Assembly (NCBI RefSeq): GCF_001640805.2
Contig: NC_066837.1
Coordinates: 26,784,789-26,848,788 of the forward strand
Direction of reading: 5' to 3'
Length of the DNA: 64,000 nt
Origin: Lates calcarifer
Lineage: Eukaryota > Chordata > Actinopteri > Centropomidae
Shown here in pieces: positions 51,599 through 63,484 of the stretch (position 1 is the stretch's first letter; the number at the start of each line of letters is the position of its first letter). The position numbers and the translations under genes were made by a program. The notes below the pieces were generated by a model. It did not search any database, was not told the DNA's origin, and was given only the letters and a program-made list of their open reading frames with translations.

Positions 51599-51618
51599 GG
51601 GTGGGGTTGGGGGTGGGG
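51599..51618 (+). repeat. G-quadruplex motif
   Basis: GGGTGGGGTTGGGGGTGGGG: four G runs with loops of 1, 2 and 1 nt, near the right end of the hAT-like element. Confidence 0.85.
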
Positions 51619-52919
51619 TGCCCCAGTAGAGCTTATATGCTTAGCAACGCCCCTGCTCTAGTCACTAACCACGAACCCTTTAACTCCAAAAGACTTATCG
51701 ACAAAAATGACAATTTGTACAGACCAGACATACGCACAGGAGGAAAACCTCAGGATATCAGTCACAAAGAGACAAGATATGCTGAGAGAGGATGAAGAAG
51801 TTAATTGCAGAGAATGTGATATAAGAACAAGCAAAGACAGAGCAAATGTGAACTTGGCTTAGAGACATCTGGATGAAATATTAACAGAAGTCAACTGACA
51901 CAAAGTCCTGGGTAAAGGATGCAGACCCAGGACAGAAAGAGAAAGAGAAAGAGGACTTGTTAATGAAAAAGTTGACTATAGCTGCCATCCTCTACAGAGG
52001 AGCAAGCTTTTTGAAACTGAAACTGATGCTCAGAAGATTTCTGGTAGAGTATTCAGAAGGCAGACATAGAGTTACTTGTATTCAGACTATTCCTCAACAG
52101 GTTGTGAGAGTGTATTTTAAAACAGCGGTTTGAAACCACAGGGTCCTACGGCCAAGATATGAAAAAATGAGAGAACAATAAGAATCAGAAATCTTCTTAA
52201 TCACAAAAAACACAAATAAGCTGTATTCCTCATATTTACAGGTACCACGGTTTCAGTCAAGCACAAAGTGTGATCTATCTGAGGTATATTGTAGGTCAGT
52301 GACAGAGCAGATTTGAGAGCACCCAGCAGCCCCTCCAGCACATGACTGATGGAGATGGTGACTTGGGACAGAGAGGCTGATTGAGGGAGTAATGAGCTGT
52401 AGATCCAGGACCTGGGGGGACCAGAGGAGACACTCTGCCCCACCTGCTCCTCCTCCACCACCTCCCACGCTGGGAGCAGTATAGTAGTTTCCTCGCACAA
52501 GATCCACTTCATTTCCCTCCTCATAGTTTAATATGTACAAGCCCACTCCTACCCTCTCCTCTCAGCGCCCATACACTCACTCGCTCTCATTCACAGATCC
52601 AATTAAAGTTTGGCCACCTTGCTCTCTGTTCGTAATAATCCTCCAATTTCCTCTTCATCTCTGGCCTCCAGCCCTTCTGTACTTCTGTCAACTTATCTGT
52701 GTTCTCCTCATCACAGGAACATTTAGTTCACTAGCCGTAGCTGTTGGTGCATCCCAAAGTTCAGCAGCCACTCGGAGTAGATGTCATGACAACAACCAAT
52801 GTTCTTTTCTTGTTTTGTCTTTATCCCAAAAGACATAACTTCTTACACATATTTCTCATGGTGTTCAAAAATGTTGACTCTATTTTCTATATATTGCCTG
52901 TTTAAATTTCAATTTTTAG

Positions 52920-53369
52920 TCATGCTAGCAATGTGGCTCTGAGGATGGTAAAAATCAGTTGGCTGGTCAGTCCACCACTTTCATCAGGTCATTCCCTGAG
53001 TTTTACTGTTGGACCACCAGTGGATCAAAGTTGTATGCAGTGAAATATCTTAACATCTACTACCTGGACTGGCATAAAACATAGCTCTTAGACATTCATT
53101 GTTCAACTGGTGCCTCCATTAGGCTGACAATTTTGGTTTTGAGAATTTTTAAATGGATGGACATTGAAATGATGACATTTACATCAGCTTCAGCTGTACT
53201 TTTGGCTAATGTATAAATGTTAGCATGCTAATATGCTAAACTGCAACGCTGACAATGGTGGCATGTTAAGATTGTCATTGGGAGTATGTAAGCTTGTTAG
53301 CATACTGATCTTAGCATTTAACTTAAAGCATCGCTGGGCTCTACAGAGCCACTGGCATGGCTGTTGACT
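52920..53369 (+). repeat. Percomorph interspersed repeat, copy 2 (TTAGCATGCTAA type)
   Basis: GTGAAATATCTTAACATCTA, GAAATGATGACATTTACATC, CTTCAGCTGTACTTTTGGCT, ATGTTAGCATGCTAATATGC and GTTAGCATACTGATCTTAGC occur in the order of the family. The match ends at about CTGTTGACT (53370), where other sequence intervenes before the shared tail resumes at 53717. Confidence 0.65.
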
Positions 53370-53379
53370 GGGTTGCTTG

Positions 53380-53705
53380 AAATCACTCCCTTTTTGCTAC
53401 ATAATGCACTGTATGTATTGTCCAGTCTTGTTTTGAATTTCCAATCTCTATGTCTGAAATCTTTGCACCATATTGTGCACTCAAAAATTACACTGGAAAA
53501 AATTATACTACAATGGAAAGTATTGCTAATGATTCTGCCATGAAATGTGTCACAAAATGAACAATCATGCAACATTTTAATGTCGCACAATGATGATGAC
53601 TTGGATGTGTCTGAAATTACAATTAACTGTTCACCGCCAATTAACTGCTATGTGTCTATGATAAACCATTGGGTGTAATCATTGTGTGAACAGAGGAAGT
53701 GATTG
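53380..53705. mobile_element. Candidate MITE nested inside repeat copy 2
   Basis: This segment interrupts copy 2 relative to copy 1. It begins GAAATCACTCCCTTTTTGC and ends CAGAGGAAGTGATTGC, which are partly inverse to each other (AATCACTCCC against GGAAGTGATT). TGCACTCAAAAATTACACTG inside resembles a fish MITE that I remember. No clear target-site duplication is seen, so the limits are tentative. Confidence 0.4.
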
Positions 53706-53716
53706 CAGACACAAAT

Positions 53717-53965
53717 GTAGTCTTGTTAAAGAGCCAAATGTGGCCATTTGTGAAGAACAGAATTATTAAGGAGGAAACTGTAGCATTACTACCAGGCAAA
53801 TCTGAGGGTAATTCTGCAATTTAGCCCTTTAGGGAAGAAGCAGGCAGGAGCTATGAATCTCTGTGGAACCAGCTCCTCAGCAAGTGTACGCTCACATCTC
53901 TTCAGTATTACTGCCAGCTCTGCACGTGGTAACTGTGCCACTGGGCTATAGTGTTTCCATGTTTC
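53717..53965 (+). repeat. Composite repeat tail, copy 2
   Basis: TCTTGTTAAAGAGCCAAATG, AGCCCTTTAGGGAAGAAGCA, ATGAATCTCTGTGGAACC, CTCCTCAGCAAGTG and CATCTCTTCAGTATTAC align with 48306-48560 at clearly more than chance identity, with small gaps. Confidence 0.7.
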
Positions 53966-56224
53966 TTGAGTCTCAAGAAATGTTTCTGACTGGAAACCAA
54001 AGCAAGCTACCCTCATCACCTCTGGCTGATAGATGCTTTTTAAAATCATTTTCCAAGTTTGTCATGATTGAGATTAATATTTAGTATTATATTTAAAATT
54101 ATTAATATTTTTGAAAGTGTCCTTTGTGTACTTTGATTCTCTAGCATTTATAATATTTCTGACGTGATATGTTTTTCTTTTGGCTCGTGTTGGTGTGAAT
54201 GCACCTCTAATTAGCAGATACTAGATTTAATGTGTCATCCAGCTGAAGTGCATTCAGCAGATTTTTAACAAAGACCAGAGAGAGAGGTAAGACCAGAGTG
54301 ATGAGAGATCTGAAAAAGTACAGTACAAGCCTTGATAAAAGCTCTCTTCACAGACCTCATGGCTCTTCAATCCATTAAGCCTCAGAGAGTGACAGAGTCT
54401 TTTCTGTTCAGACTAAAGATTTATTTTTATCTTATAGGAACCTGTTGTCTTCTCTACATTCAGACATGAATGTTCTGTGAATTCAAACATGTATGCTTGT
54501 TCTGCTGTTGAACATCTGAACCTCATCTTAACCAATGCTGTGATTGGCAAAGACAATCACACATCATTTCCCAGTATCCATCACTTTAGATTTTAATGGT
54601 TTGGATGGGCACTGTAGAGCAGAGCTGCTGGGCTAAAAGCAATAAACTACAAAAGGCTATGCTACGCTGTAGTCACAGGGCTAAAGTTCAGCTGCTTGTC
54701 CACACTTTTTAGTAGTGTTTGACTGACATTTGAGATCTGTTGTTGCTAGGAGACACACAGTCAATATCTAAACTACACTACTGACTGAGGAATGTTATAG
54801 CCAAATGTTGACAAATTGTATTTCACTTTGAAAGTAGAAGTTAGCCAGCTAGGCTAACTAGGTTTCTGCTGGCTAACTCAGGCACTGATTGCCCACTAGG
54901 CTTTACTTTTAGTTGATGTTATTTATGTGTTATATAAATGTTATATAAATCACAAATCACATTTGGGCTAACAGCAAAAAAGGCTAACAATATAAAGTCT
55001 TTGGAACTTAAGTGATATTATGAACCATTTTTGGTGCCCACCCACACAGAAATTGGACCAATTATATTATAATACTGACTTTGTCAATCCTAACCAAAAA
55101 TTCACTTACCCTGGAGACAGTAATGTAGGGGTGCTATCACAACATAAACAAAACTTTTAGTTTTGATCAAATTAGTAAACCAAGTCTAAATAAATGTGCT
55201 GATTTCTTTAAAAAAATAGCCATAAATTCCATTTAACTTTAATTATTTACTTTTGGTCCCTGTGTCTCATCGCTAAGCAAACAAAAACATATTCACTTGC
55301 AGTGGTAGATTCGTAGTTTTGGTATTCAAAGTAAATAAACAAGCTAGAGGGAAACCACTTAGGGCTCAAGCTCATATATGATGATTATAAGCATAAGCAG
55401 AATGGTTTTCTTATATCTCAGTGCATGGTGAGAATATCCTAAGTTTTTTATCACTTGGGAGCACAAACATGGCTTTTTTCTGAGGCAGCTTGTGGAACAA
55501 AATTGCCACAGATTCAGGTGTTACCAAATGCCACAAATTCCTCTCATTTCCTCTCCTCCTCTTTTCTTTCTTATTTCTCCCTTCTCCTATCATCCACGCC
55601 TGAGGGATCTTACATCTCTCTGCACAGGGGCTGGGTGGAAACACTCTCTCCCTGATGCAACCTCCTGCTATGTCTGTACTCTATTTACTTTGGCCCGTCT
55701 GTCTCTTTCTGCCAGATTCCATCTTTAGTTAATCATCTCTGTTTATGTCGGGGGATTCACTGTTTCCCTTTTGCAGCAAACACAGACAAAAGCATGAACA
55801 AAATATTTAATTTGTGGTGTAAAGTTAATTTGAGAATGTAAAGTGATCTTGAATGGTACTGTATTGGGGAAAACAATTATATACCTGTGTTCATAGCAAA
55901 CAGCAAAGATCTGGCACATACCACTGCAGACACTGTGCATCATGGCTTGCATTCAGAAAGCTGCTGATCATTAAGACTTTAGAACAAGTTGTCCTAGCTG
56001 CATCCTCCCTACTCTTTGTTTCATGAGTGTCAAGCACACTGAGTGCCTGTGCTGTTCTTAAAAGAGACAGTAAGTCACACTGTTGCCATGTGGGATCTCA
56101 TTATTATCCAGCAGCGGGAAGAACCTTTGAATTCAAGTGCCATAGCTCATGTCATAGTCAGAGTGGACCAGTTGTTGAATATAAATTCCCCAATTGGTGC
56201 ATGACTTAGACATGTTTGTCATAT

Positions 56225-56615
56225 TTAAGTCTGGCAAAATGAACCTGTATGAAGATGGGCAACAGCACTGATCCCCAAAAATGAAGCCAAAAAAATCTTG
56301 ATAGCCCCCTGGTGGATGGCTGCAGTACATAATAGACTCATAAACCCTGAGCAGGACGTGCCAAAATAAAACATTAACATAAGTTTGGTTTTAATTAGGT
56401 AATTGATGCTATAAAAAGTGGATGGGTTTGATTGGGATTGGTTGGTCAGGCAGGTTTATGAGCAGGACCTCAAAACCACAGCTCCACCAGTTGATCAATA
56501 CTTTGCAGACTCTCGATCCAAGTGACATCACCAGTGTAAGGATGGATAGGATAGGATAATTGGATGTTTTGGCTTCATATTCAAGGAGTGGGAGAAGGTG
56601 GAGACCCACCTTTTT
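56225..56615 (-). repeat. Diverged teleost interspersed repeat (CCCCCTGGTGGATGGCTGCA)
   Basis: GATCCCCAAAAATGAAGCCA followed by AGCCCCCTGGTGGATGGCTG and CATAAACCCTGAGCAGGAC resembles a common fish repeat that I remember. A partly inverse TTTATGAGCAGGACCTC lies 100 bp later. Boundaries and class are uncertain. Confidence 0.45.
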
Positions 56616-57453
56616 ATACAGTCATTAGTCAGAACCATTTCAGAGCTTACAGTCATGACTAAAAGTCTTAACTAAACGACTAAACTTATAATGATGGGTT
56701 AGCTAAACATCCACATCTTCACCAAATTCATTGGACTTAGTCTTTTCTAACACTATTTGCTTATGTATGTTATTATTACTTCCATTATGGACTCTGTTTG
56801 GGTTCTGTTTCAAAGCCTTAGAAATGGAGCTAAAAGGAGAGTGAACTTCAAACTTTCACATTCACCAGGTGGAGAAACATGACTCCAAATGAATGCTAAT
56901 GCTGCTTCATGTCTGCTGGATGTGTAAACTGTTTGCTTAAGTCTTTACTCATTTAATGTTCCCTGCAGTTATGATATGTGACTGATGCGCACACACAAAC
57001 ACAGACAGACACACACTCACACTCACACACCCACACCTGCTCTCTCCCAGGTGTGTGACGACTCGCTGTGAGCTCATTTGCAGAGTCTGTCGAGGCTCTG
57101 AACACCGACCTGCTGGGACTTACAGCTGGCTCGCCCCGTCAGAAGTAACCATGCACAGTAAACAATAACCCCCATGCCAGACATTTCAGAAATATGACTC
57201 TGTGTTTCCCGCTGCCTGCCCCCTCCCCTTTGGCTGTAACTCAGCCAAAACACACTTATCAAAGTGCTCAGTGGTTGTAATCTTTGAAGCCTTCGTTTTT
57301 CATTTGAGTGTTTTATCTGTTGATTGTGTCTCTCATAGGTCATAAAATACGTACTGTAGAGGCCAAATTTTTTTATTGCATTGTCTAGTCTGTGAGCCCT
57401 TCTTGTTTTCCTTCCAAACCTGATCTGCAACTGTTCCCGTTTTTTTCTTCCAG

Positions 57454-57513
57454 GTTTTGTATGCAGAAGAGTGCCAAGTTGGTGCCAGGGGTGACGTTAG
57501 ACCTCATTGAGAA
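57454..57513 (+). CDS. rptor: rptor internal exon D (short 60-nt exon)
   Basis: The exon starts with G, which completes the split Trp codon from exon C, and then encodes FCMQKSAKLVPGVTLDLIE plus AA of a Lys codon. The acceptor is a T-rich tract ending TTCCAG at 57453. The donor is GAGAA|GTAAGTG, a near-consensus site, at 57514, so the next intron is also phase 2 and the following exon should begin with G to complete Lys. My recollection of the human sequence here is FCMQKCVSLVPGVTLDLIEK; the KSAK for KCVS difference is the most variable spot of the four exons. The exon that follows (family sequence IPGRLNDRR) was not seen before the window ends. Confidence 0.95.
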
Positions 57514-57551
57514 GTAAGTGGCACTCCACAGCCATCCTAAAAAATACAAAA

Positions 57552-57575
57552 TCTCTCTCTCTCTCTCTCTCTCTC
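57552..57575 (+). repeat. (TC)12 microsatellite just after exon D
   Basis: Twelve TC units, 38 bp past the donor site; pyrimidine-rich text continues to about 57720. Confidence 0.95.
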
Positions 57576-58579
57576 CCTGTCTCTGTTTCAACAGGGTACA
57601 GTCTAGAGAGATCATTATCCTGTTTTCTTCATGTCTGTCTCTCTCTATCTGTCTCCCTGTCTGTCTCTCCAGCTCTCTCCTCCTTATTGTCAGCCCTCTC
57701 TGTGTTGTTTTCCATCCTGCAGGTATAATTCTTTGCCTTTGTTTCCCCTCACAGCCAAAGCGGCAGTAGTTTGGCAGATTTAAAGCTCCACATTTCTTCA
57801 ATAAACCTCCAGGTGCCAAGTGGCTGAGCGCAGAACATCTCTTGCTCTTAGGCACACACTCTCAGATTGATATTAGCGCTCAATATGGATGTCATATCCA
57901 AAGTTTTAGTAGTTTCACAGAGCAATCAGAGGTGGCTTTTCTTTTTTTCCCACCCTTATGTGCGGGGGAGAGTAAAATGACACCAATAAACTAAGTTGGT
58001 TGATGAGACTTGGTTTTAGAAGTAGTAGATAACTTAAAAGCAGACTGTTCTATCTCAACAGAAAAGAAAACATCTAGTTGGAAAGCACCTTGAGGTGTTG
58101 AAAAGCATCTCAGCAGTCTTTTAATGACATTTGTTACTCCTCTCAGTCTGTTTTCTAAAAGTGAATAATTGTTTTCTTCACTCTCTTAAGCTGTGATTTC
58201 AGCCTGCCACAGACCGCCAGACATTGGTTAGGTACATGTACACGCACATGAACACACGCGTGTGTAGACTTTAATTAGTTTTTGGCTGAAGGTTTGTGCA
58301 AAGACACACTGAGCTTTTCCTTTGTCCTGTGTGTCCTCGAGATGGGTTTTTTGTATGTGTGTGTCTGTGGTCCTCCAGCTAGCAGCAGCTGTCCCACAAT
58401 GACGCACTCTCTCTTTCCTGACCAAATGTAATGTTTCTCCTTCACCTTGACTGAGTAAACAGAAGTGGATTTGATAGTTCTGTAAATTCTCAAATTGTAC
58501 TTTTTGTTAACCTCAACTGCACAGAGGCCAGGGCTTTGTTTGAAAAGGGCTAATTTGCCTTTATTTTAAATGTTCAGTT

Positions 58580-58591
58580 TATATATATATA
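58580..58591 (+). repeat. (TA)6 microsatellite
   Basis: Six TA units. Confidence 0.8.
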
Positions 58592-61500
58592 GTTCATCAT
58601 ATTTTCTTTAGAAACCCACCCTGTTTTCTGATTCATTTGAATTAACTGATGATGCATTTTTTTGTTAATGCAGACCAAACAGTTTATCCATTATCTTGAT
58701 AAATTCAGGCTAATGTACTGTGCTGTGCCTTCCACAGCACTAATGCCATCAGTGCAACATTAGTTATTCCATACTCACCATTCTGCTGCTCCGAGTTTCC
58801 CTTTTGAACACAAGTATAGTTTTCTTATTTAACAAGTAATTCCAGTCACTTCTACTTTGCTGTTTTTTCATTTGCTGGAAAGCTACTATCAGTGAGTCCA
58901 CAGTAAAGCATTTTTACCCAGGTATTGTAAAAAATCCTTAATTTGTTCAATTACTTTTGAGCCTCTGAAAATGGACTTTGTATAAAAGGGTTGTACTTTT
59001 GTTAAACTCCTTGATTTAAAGATGAAAGTCTACATTTCGATCACATCTTGATGGCTTCGTTTCAAGTCTGTTGTGGTGATGTACAGAGGCAAAATTATGA
59101 AAATTGCGTCACTATCCAAATACCTGTTAACCTGACTGTAACTCCTTCCTTTGTCACCTTTTCTTTTGGAACACCTGCAGGAAGTGTTGAGTTGAGAGAG
59201 TAGCTTAAGACTGAAAAACAGCAAAGTAGAAGCCATTTAAATCAATTAATAAATGAAGACCAACATTTCTGTGTTCATGCTTATTTGTCACTGTTCTTCC
59301 TTCTTTTACCATGTAATCAACTTTAACTAATAATTTGTTTTACTTGCTTTGTTTTACTTTTCTTTCATCTTTTTTATTTTTACACACCATTTCCCCAGTT
59401 CCTCTCCTTCTTCTCTCAAGTGTATGAGTATTACACAGGAAATGCTCTAGTACTGTACGTAAAGCAAGTACTGCCATGTGACTCCCAAGGCAGGATGGGA
59501 AACCACTAGAGTGATGACGAACACCTTTGAAGAAATAAGCCCTTTTTCCATTTGTCTTTCACTCTCCTCACATTCTGCCTTCTCAACCACACCAACATCA
59601 GTCGGTGCGTTGACAACACTCTCTCAAGCTCTCGTGTCCTCTTTGTCTTTTATCACGTACCTCACTGGAATAAAGAATGGGCTTCTGTGGAGAGGGGAAA
59701 AGTAACTTATTACGCAGTTGACGTCAAGAGAGCTTTAGCACCCACAAACGCCACACTAGTTTACGTCAGAGACGATGCAGAGGAAAAGCATTTTCACCTG
59801 ATCTCATTCCTCTGATAGACAGATGTATAACAGTGAACAGAAACGTCAGTGATGTGAGTTAAACAATGGTCTCTGACTCAGTCTACCTCAAAATGAAATT
59901 CAGAATGGGCTCTATCAAAATAAACAAACTGTGGTCCGAATACAAAACTACAGTCACCAACCAGTGTCTTGTGGGGCTTGAACGAATTCAGCTCTAAAGC
60001 AACACACGCTAAAGAAACACTCAGTTCAATTCCTGCTATATTGTGGGTTTGACTGGTGTAATGGCCTTTCAGTATGTGCGGCCACGACTTGCAGAAACAA
60101 AGACAGTTTCACTTTTCCTTCAAAGACAAAGCCCCCCTCAGGCTGCAGCGTGAACCAGTCATACGCAGGTTGTTAAGCTATGTTTTAGAAGATCCTGTGC
60201 TCTGCTCTTTGTGTTAGCTGTCTGCTTCAGACATATACACACCAGGATTGTATACTAATCACAAGTCAGTAAGGTTAAGAGAAAGAGTGCTCACAGCAAA
60301 AATGCTGACCTTTTCTGTATTACTCTATATGCTCTGCTGAAATTGGATTTGAGATGTTTTCAGTTCAAAACAATATTGAAAAACAATTGTAAAATAACAA
60401 ATTCATGAGATACATGACTGACTTGAATTCATGTGTGAGCATGGAAATATCAAGGATGGGACTCTACTTGGGAAGAAATAAATGATAAGATTAGAAATTT
60501 CCTTAACTTCAGAAAATGAATAATAAAAACTAATTCACCAAAATGTAAAAAATTGGTTATTAAGAGAAAATTTTATGTAATGGCACAGAAAGGCTTTTCC
60601 TCTCAGTCTTGATGTTTCGGCAGCCCTGCACATGACTGAAGAAGGGCTTTTCGTTTTTAATCAGTGGGGAGTTGGTGGCATCCCTGATGCTTAAGTTGCT
60701 GGTGTGGTCACTGCATATCCAGCGTATTGTACAGAGGGCTAAATGTTGACTCAGCTGATCCCCTTAGAGTTAAATAATGGATAGAGCTCAGAGCTCATAA
60801 AAGAGAAATGGCACTCACCTCTGTGTGATGCTGGGCCAGCAGTCTGACTTAAGTCAAGCACCAAAGTTAAACATATCTCAAGGATGCTTCATCAAAATAC
60901 AAAACTGTGGTTTTTGTGACTAAAAGTGCACAGTAGTTATTATAATGATCCAATTCTGATGCCATTAGAGCAGCACTAACTCATTATTTTTTGTCATAAT
61001 CAATGACAATGTATAATATAAAGAATGTTGTTCATAGTGACAAACCCACCAAGGGTAATCAAAAAGCTCTATGTGGCATTAAAGCCTCTTTCAGGTCATT
61101 GTTTTCTCTGGGCCACAAACTCTGCTCTCATTAAAGGTTTTATTGTAAATAAGCATTCATTGTTATTCACTTAAATGCACTGATTGATGAGCTCTTACAA
61201 ATGTATTCAGTGCACCTCTTTCCTCATCAAACAATAAAAGCCCATTTTTAAATTTTAAATCCAGTATTGTTTATACCCTATGTTTACTTATTACTTCTTT
61301 TTTGCTGCTCTTTCTGGCACATCGCTGAATATCTGGTTGGTCTTACCACCACCTGTAGTAATGGAAAAGTGTGAAACCTATGGCGCCACTCATGTATAGT
61401 GTATGCAGGTTTGCCCTTGTGTGTGAGCACAAGATATACAAAACAGGTACCCACTCACACAAAGCATTTCTATAGTGCTATTAGTACAGGGAACCTTCAG

Positions 61501-61849
61501 GGGCAACAGGCAGCTGTTGTCAGCATGAGCAACATTAAATGAAGACCTAAACAGAATTAAAGCAGACTGAATACTGAGCTTAAAATTTGTCAGACTGTTA
61601 GAAACACAACACAGAGGGAAGTTAAAGTTGCTTTGACACATTAACTATGACTACTTCACAAAGTAATATCAATATCAGAGATGAGTATTATGTTCATAGA
61701 TTGTTCTACTGCTCCTAAGTGGAAAAAATCTATCAATGCAGGGTTTTTTAAGAGTTAAAAACACTAATTAATGTGATCCAGAAGCATTTCCAGTATAACC
61801 TAACTGTAGCTACTGTAGCACAACTAGCACAGTAATTAATTAATTACCA

Positions 61850-62340
61850 TAGTTCTTCTAATCTTTATTATTAGCATGAATGCTGAGTCAGCATTCACAC
61901 TATTGTTCTTCAAATCTTTATTATTATTCTTCATACGTTTTTGCATCTAAGTACTCCCACATACTTTCAGCTATTAAAACCATTCAACCACCAAAATGTA
62001 CTTAAAATATTCAGCTTTTTCTGCAATTTTTTTTCTTATTTAAAAGAATGGACGGAATGTTCAAATCCTTGAAAACTTCAGTCTCTTTGAACTTCAACTA
62101 CTTCAGCATACTTTGTGCTAGAAACTTCATTTAAACTTTTAAACAAGTCCCAATAACTTCAGCTCTTAAGCTCACATTCAACTTGTATTGTGCTGGCTAG
62201 AGTGGTGTCACACCATTCAGTCTTTCAACTTTTTCAGAAATGTTTGTGCTTCAACTCTTCTCCTGCCCACACCTTTCACTTCTCACACACAGTTTATACC
62301 TCAGAATGTAGATAATTTTGTGCTCTGTCACACAGTGTGA
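61850..62340 (+). repeat. TTATT/TTCAAC-rich interspersed repeat region
   Basis: The motif TTCTTCAAATCTTTATTATTA (imperfect) occurs twice (61853-61872 and 61904-61925), either side of a perfect 21-bp palindrome. After it comes TTCTTCATACGTTTTTGCAT and a long run of short TTCAAC / ACTTCA / CTTTTA motifs to about 62340. Similar TTCAACT-rich text recurs at 62890-63160, so the repeat may continue on the other side of 62340-62890. I recognise the TTATTATTCTTCATACG block from fish genomes but not its class. Confidence 0.5.
61877..61897. repeat. Perfect 21-bp palindrome (10-bp arms, 1-nt centre)
   Basis: TGAATGCTGA G TCAGCATTCA. Confidence 0.9.
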
Positions 62341-62738
62341 CTCCCTAAGCTATAGGATTCACGGTTTTTGAGGTAGCAGCCTCTGATCACCAAGAGGAGC
62401 CCTCACCTGCTCCATTGATCTCCATATTATCTGGCTCTCTCTCTGTTCATAAAACAGCCAAACCAGGCCAGTTTTTAAACTGCCATCCTGTGGTCATTTT
62501 TCACTTTATCTACACAAATGACACACGTCTGTGTTCATTAAAGTCTCCTGGTGCTGGTAGTCACCTCATTTCATTGATAGCAGCTATGGTTTTTTAATTA
62601 ATAACACAAATTCCAGAGGTGGGTTGAGCCACCTCTCAGTACTGTGTGACTGTGAATGAGGGCCAGCTTACTGCAGCTGCCTGTACACAGGTGATGGACA
62701 TTTGGTCATTAAGATCTCCTCTGCTCTCTGTGCTGTTT

Positions 62739-62801
62739 ACACACACACACACCACACACACACACACACACCACACACACACACACACATACACATACAC
62801 A
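62739..62801 (+). repeat. Interrupted (AC)n microsatellite
   Basis: Three AC tracts separated by ACC and ending in ATACACATAC. Confidence 0.95.
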
Positions 62802-63484
62802 ACTGACACCTGCACATTAACACATTGGTCATTTTGATTGGTGATTTACCCTTACACACACATCCTGCATACTTTCTGCTATAGAAACCATTCAATTATC
62901 AAGAGGCTTAAATTACATTTGTGCTTATTCAACTTTCTTCAACTCTTTCTACTTTTTAAAATGTTCAACTTTGCTATTGCAATTTTGCTATTCAACTGAA
63001 TAGTTCAGCTGTTGGTTTTAACTTTCAGCTTCTGCATCTACCCTCTCTCTCTGCTAATTTCTGCTTTTTCCAATTTTTAACAACTGCTTCATAAATTACT
63101 TTTGACTTCCAACTTTTACATTTTTCTTCTGCTTTTCAACAATAATTTCAGTCATTTTCATTATGTAGTGTACTTTAATGAGCGGCTCTGCCCCCAAGTG
63201 GTTCAAACCAGTAACCAGCCATTAAACTGCCCAGCCTTCTGCCTCTCTCCCATGTCAAAGAACAATCATCACATCACCGTCTCACCATGTGCTTGCACTA
63301 TAAAGATGTCTAAACAATTTTCAGCCCTTTGGTGTAGTTAACCTTCACAGATATTTTCTGGGTTATGACCATTTCTAACTAGTAAAATGGTTACCTCCTT
63401 TAACCTTCTCATAAAACACACCTTGGTGAAGAACTCACAGACTAATTTGACTTAATTAAGATAATTAAAATGGAAGTTAAACAC

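Larger units (their letters stand above)
50881..51655. mobile_element. Candidate hAT-like non-autonomous element (GGGCGTTGC ends)
   Basis: The left end reads CATGGGCGTTGCCAGACC and then GTGCCCCAGTATAAATG. The right end is its rough inverse: GGTGCCCCAGTAGAGC, then TTAGCAACGCCCCTG. The 8-bp flanks GTATAGCC and CTCTAGTC agree at 5 of 8 positions, which could be an aged duplication. No transposase is visible in the 775 bp. Confidence 0.5.
43283..57453 (+). other. rptor: rptor intron between exons C and D (14,171 bp, phase 2)
   Basis: It begins GTAACG and ends TTCCAG. It holds two copies of a composite repeat (47395-48560 and 52920-53965), a hAT-like element (50881-51655), a diverged repeat at 56225-56615, and simple-sequence tracts. 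The stretches 44100-46900, 48950-50150, 51800-52900 and 54000-56200 show only AT-rich DNA with short, unconvincing ORFs. Confidence 0.9.

Noticed and set aside
57385..57855. 156-codon minus-strand ORF over exon D
   Set aside because: Crosses a real rptor exon and the TC microsatellite (giving an Arg-Glu run); antisense chance frame.
59552..59815. 87-codon plus-strand ORF with a charged C-terminal half
   Set aside because: No family recognised, overlaps another ORF in a second frame, no splice context.
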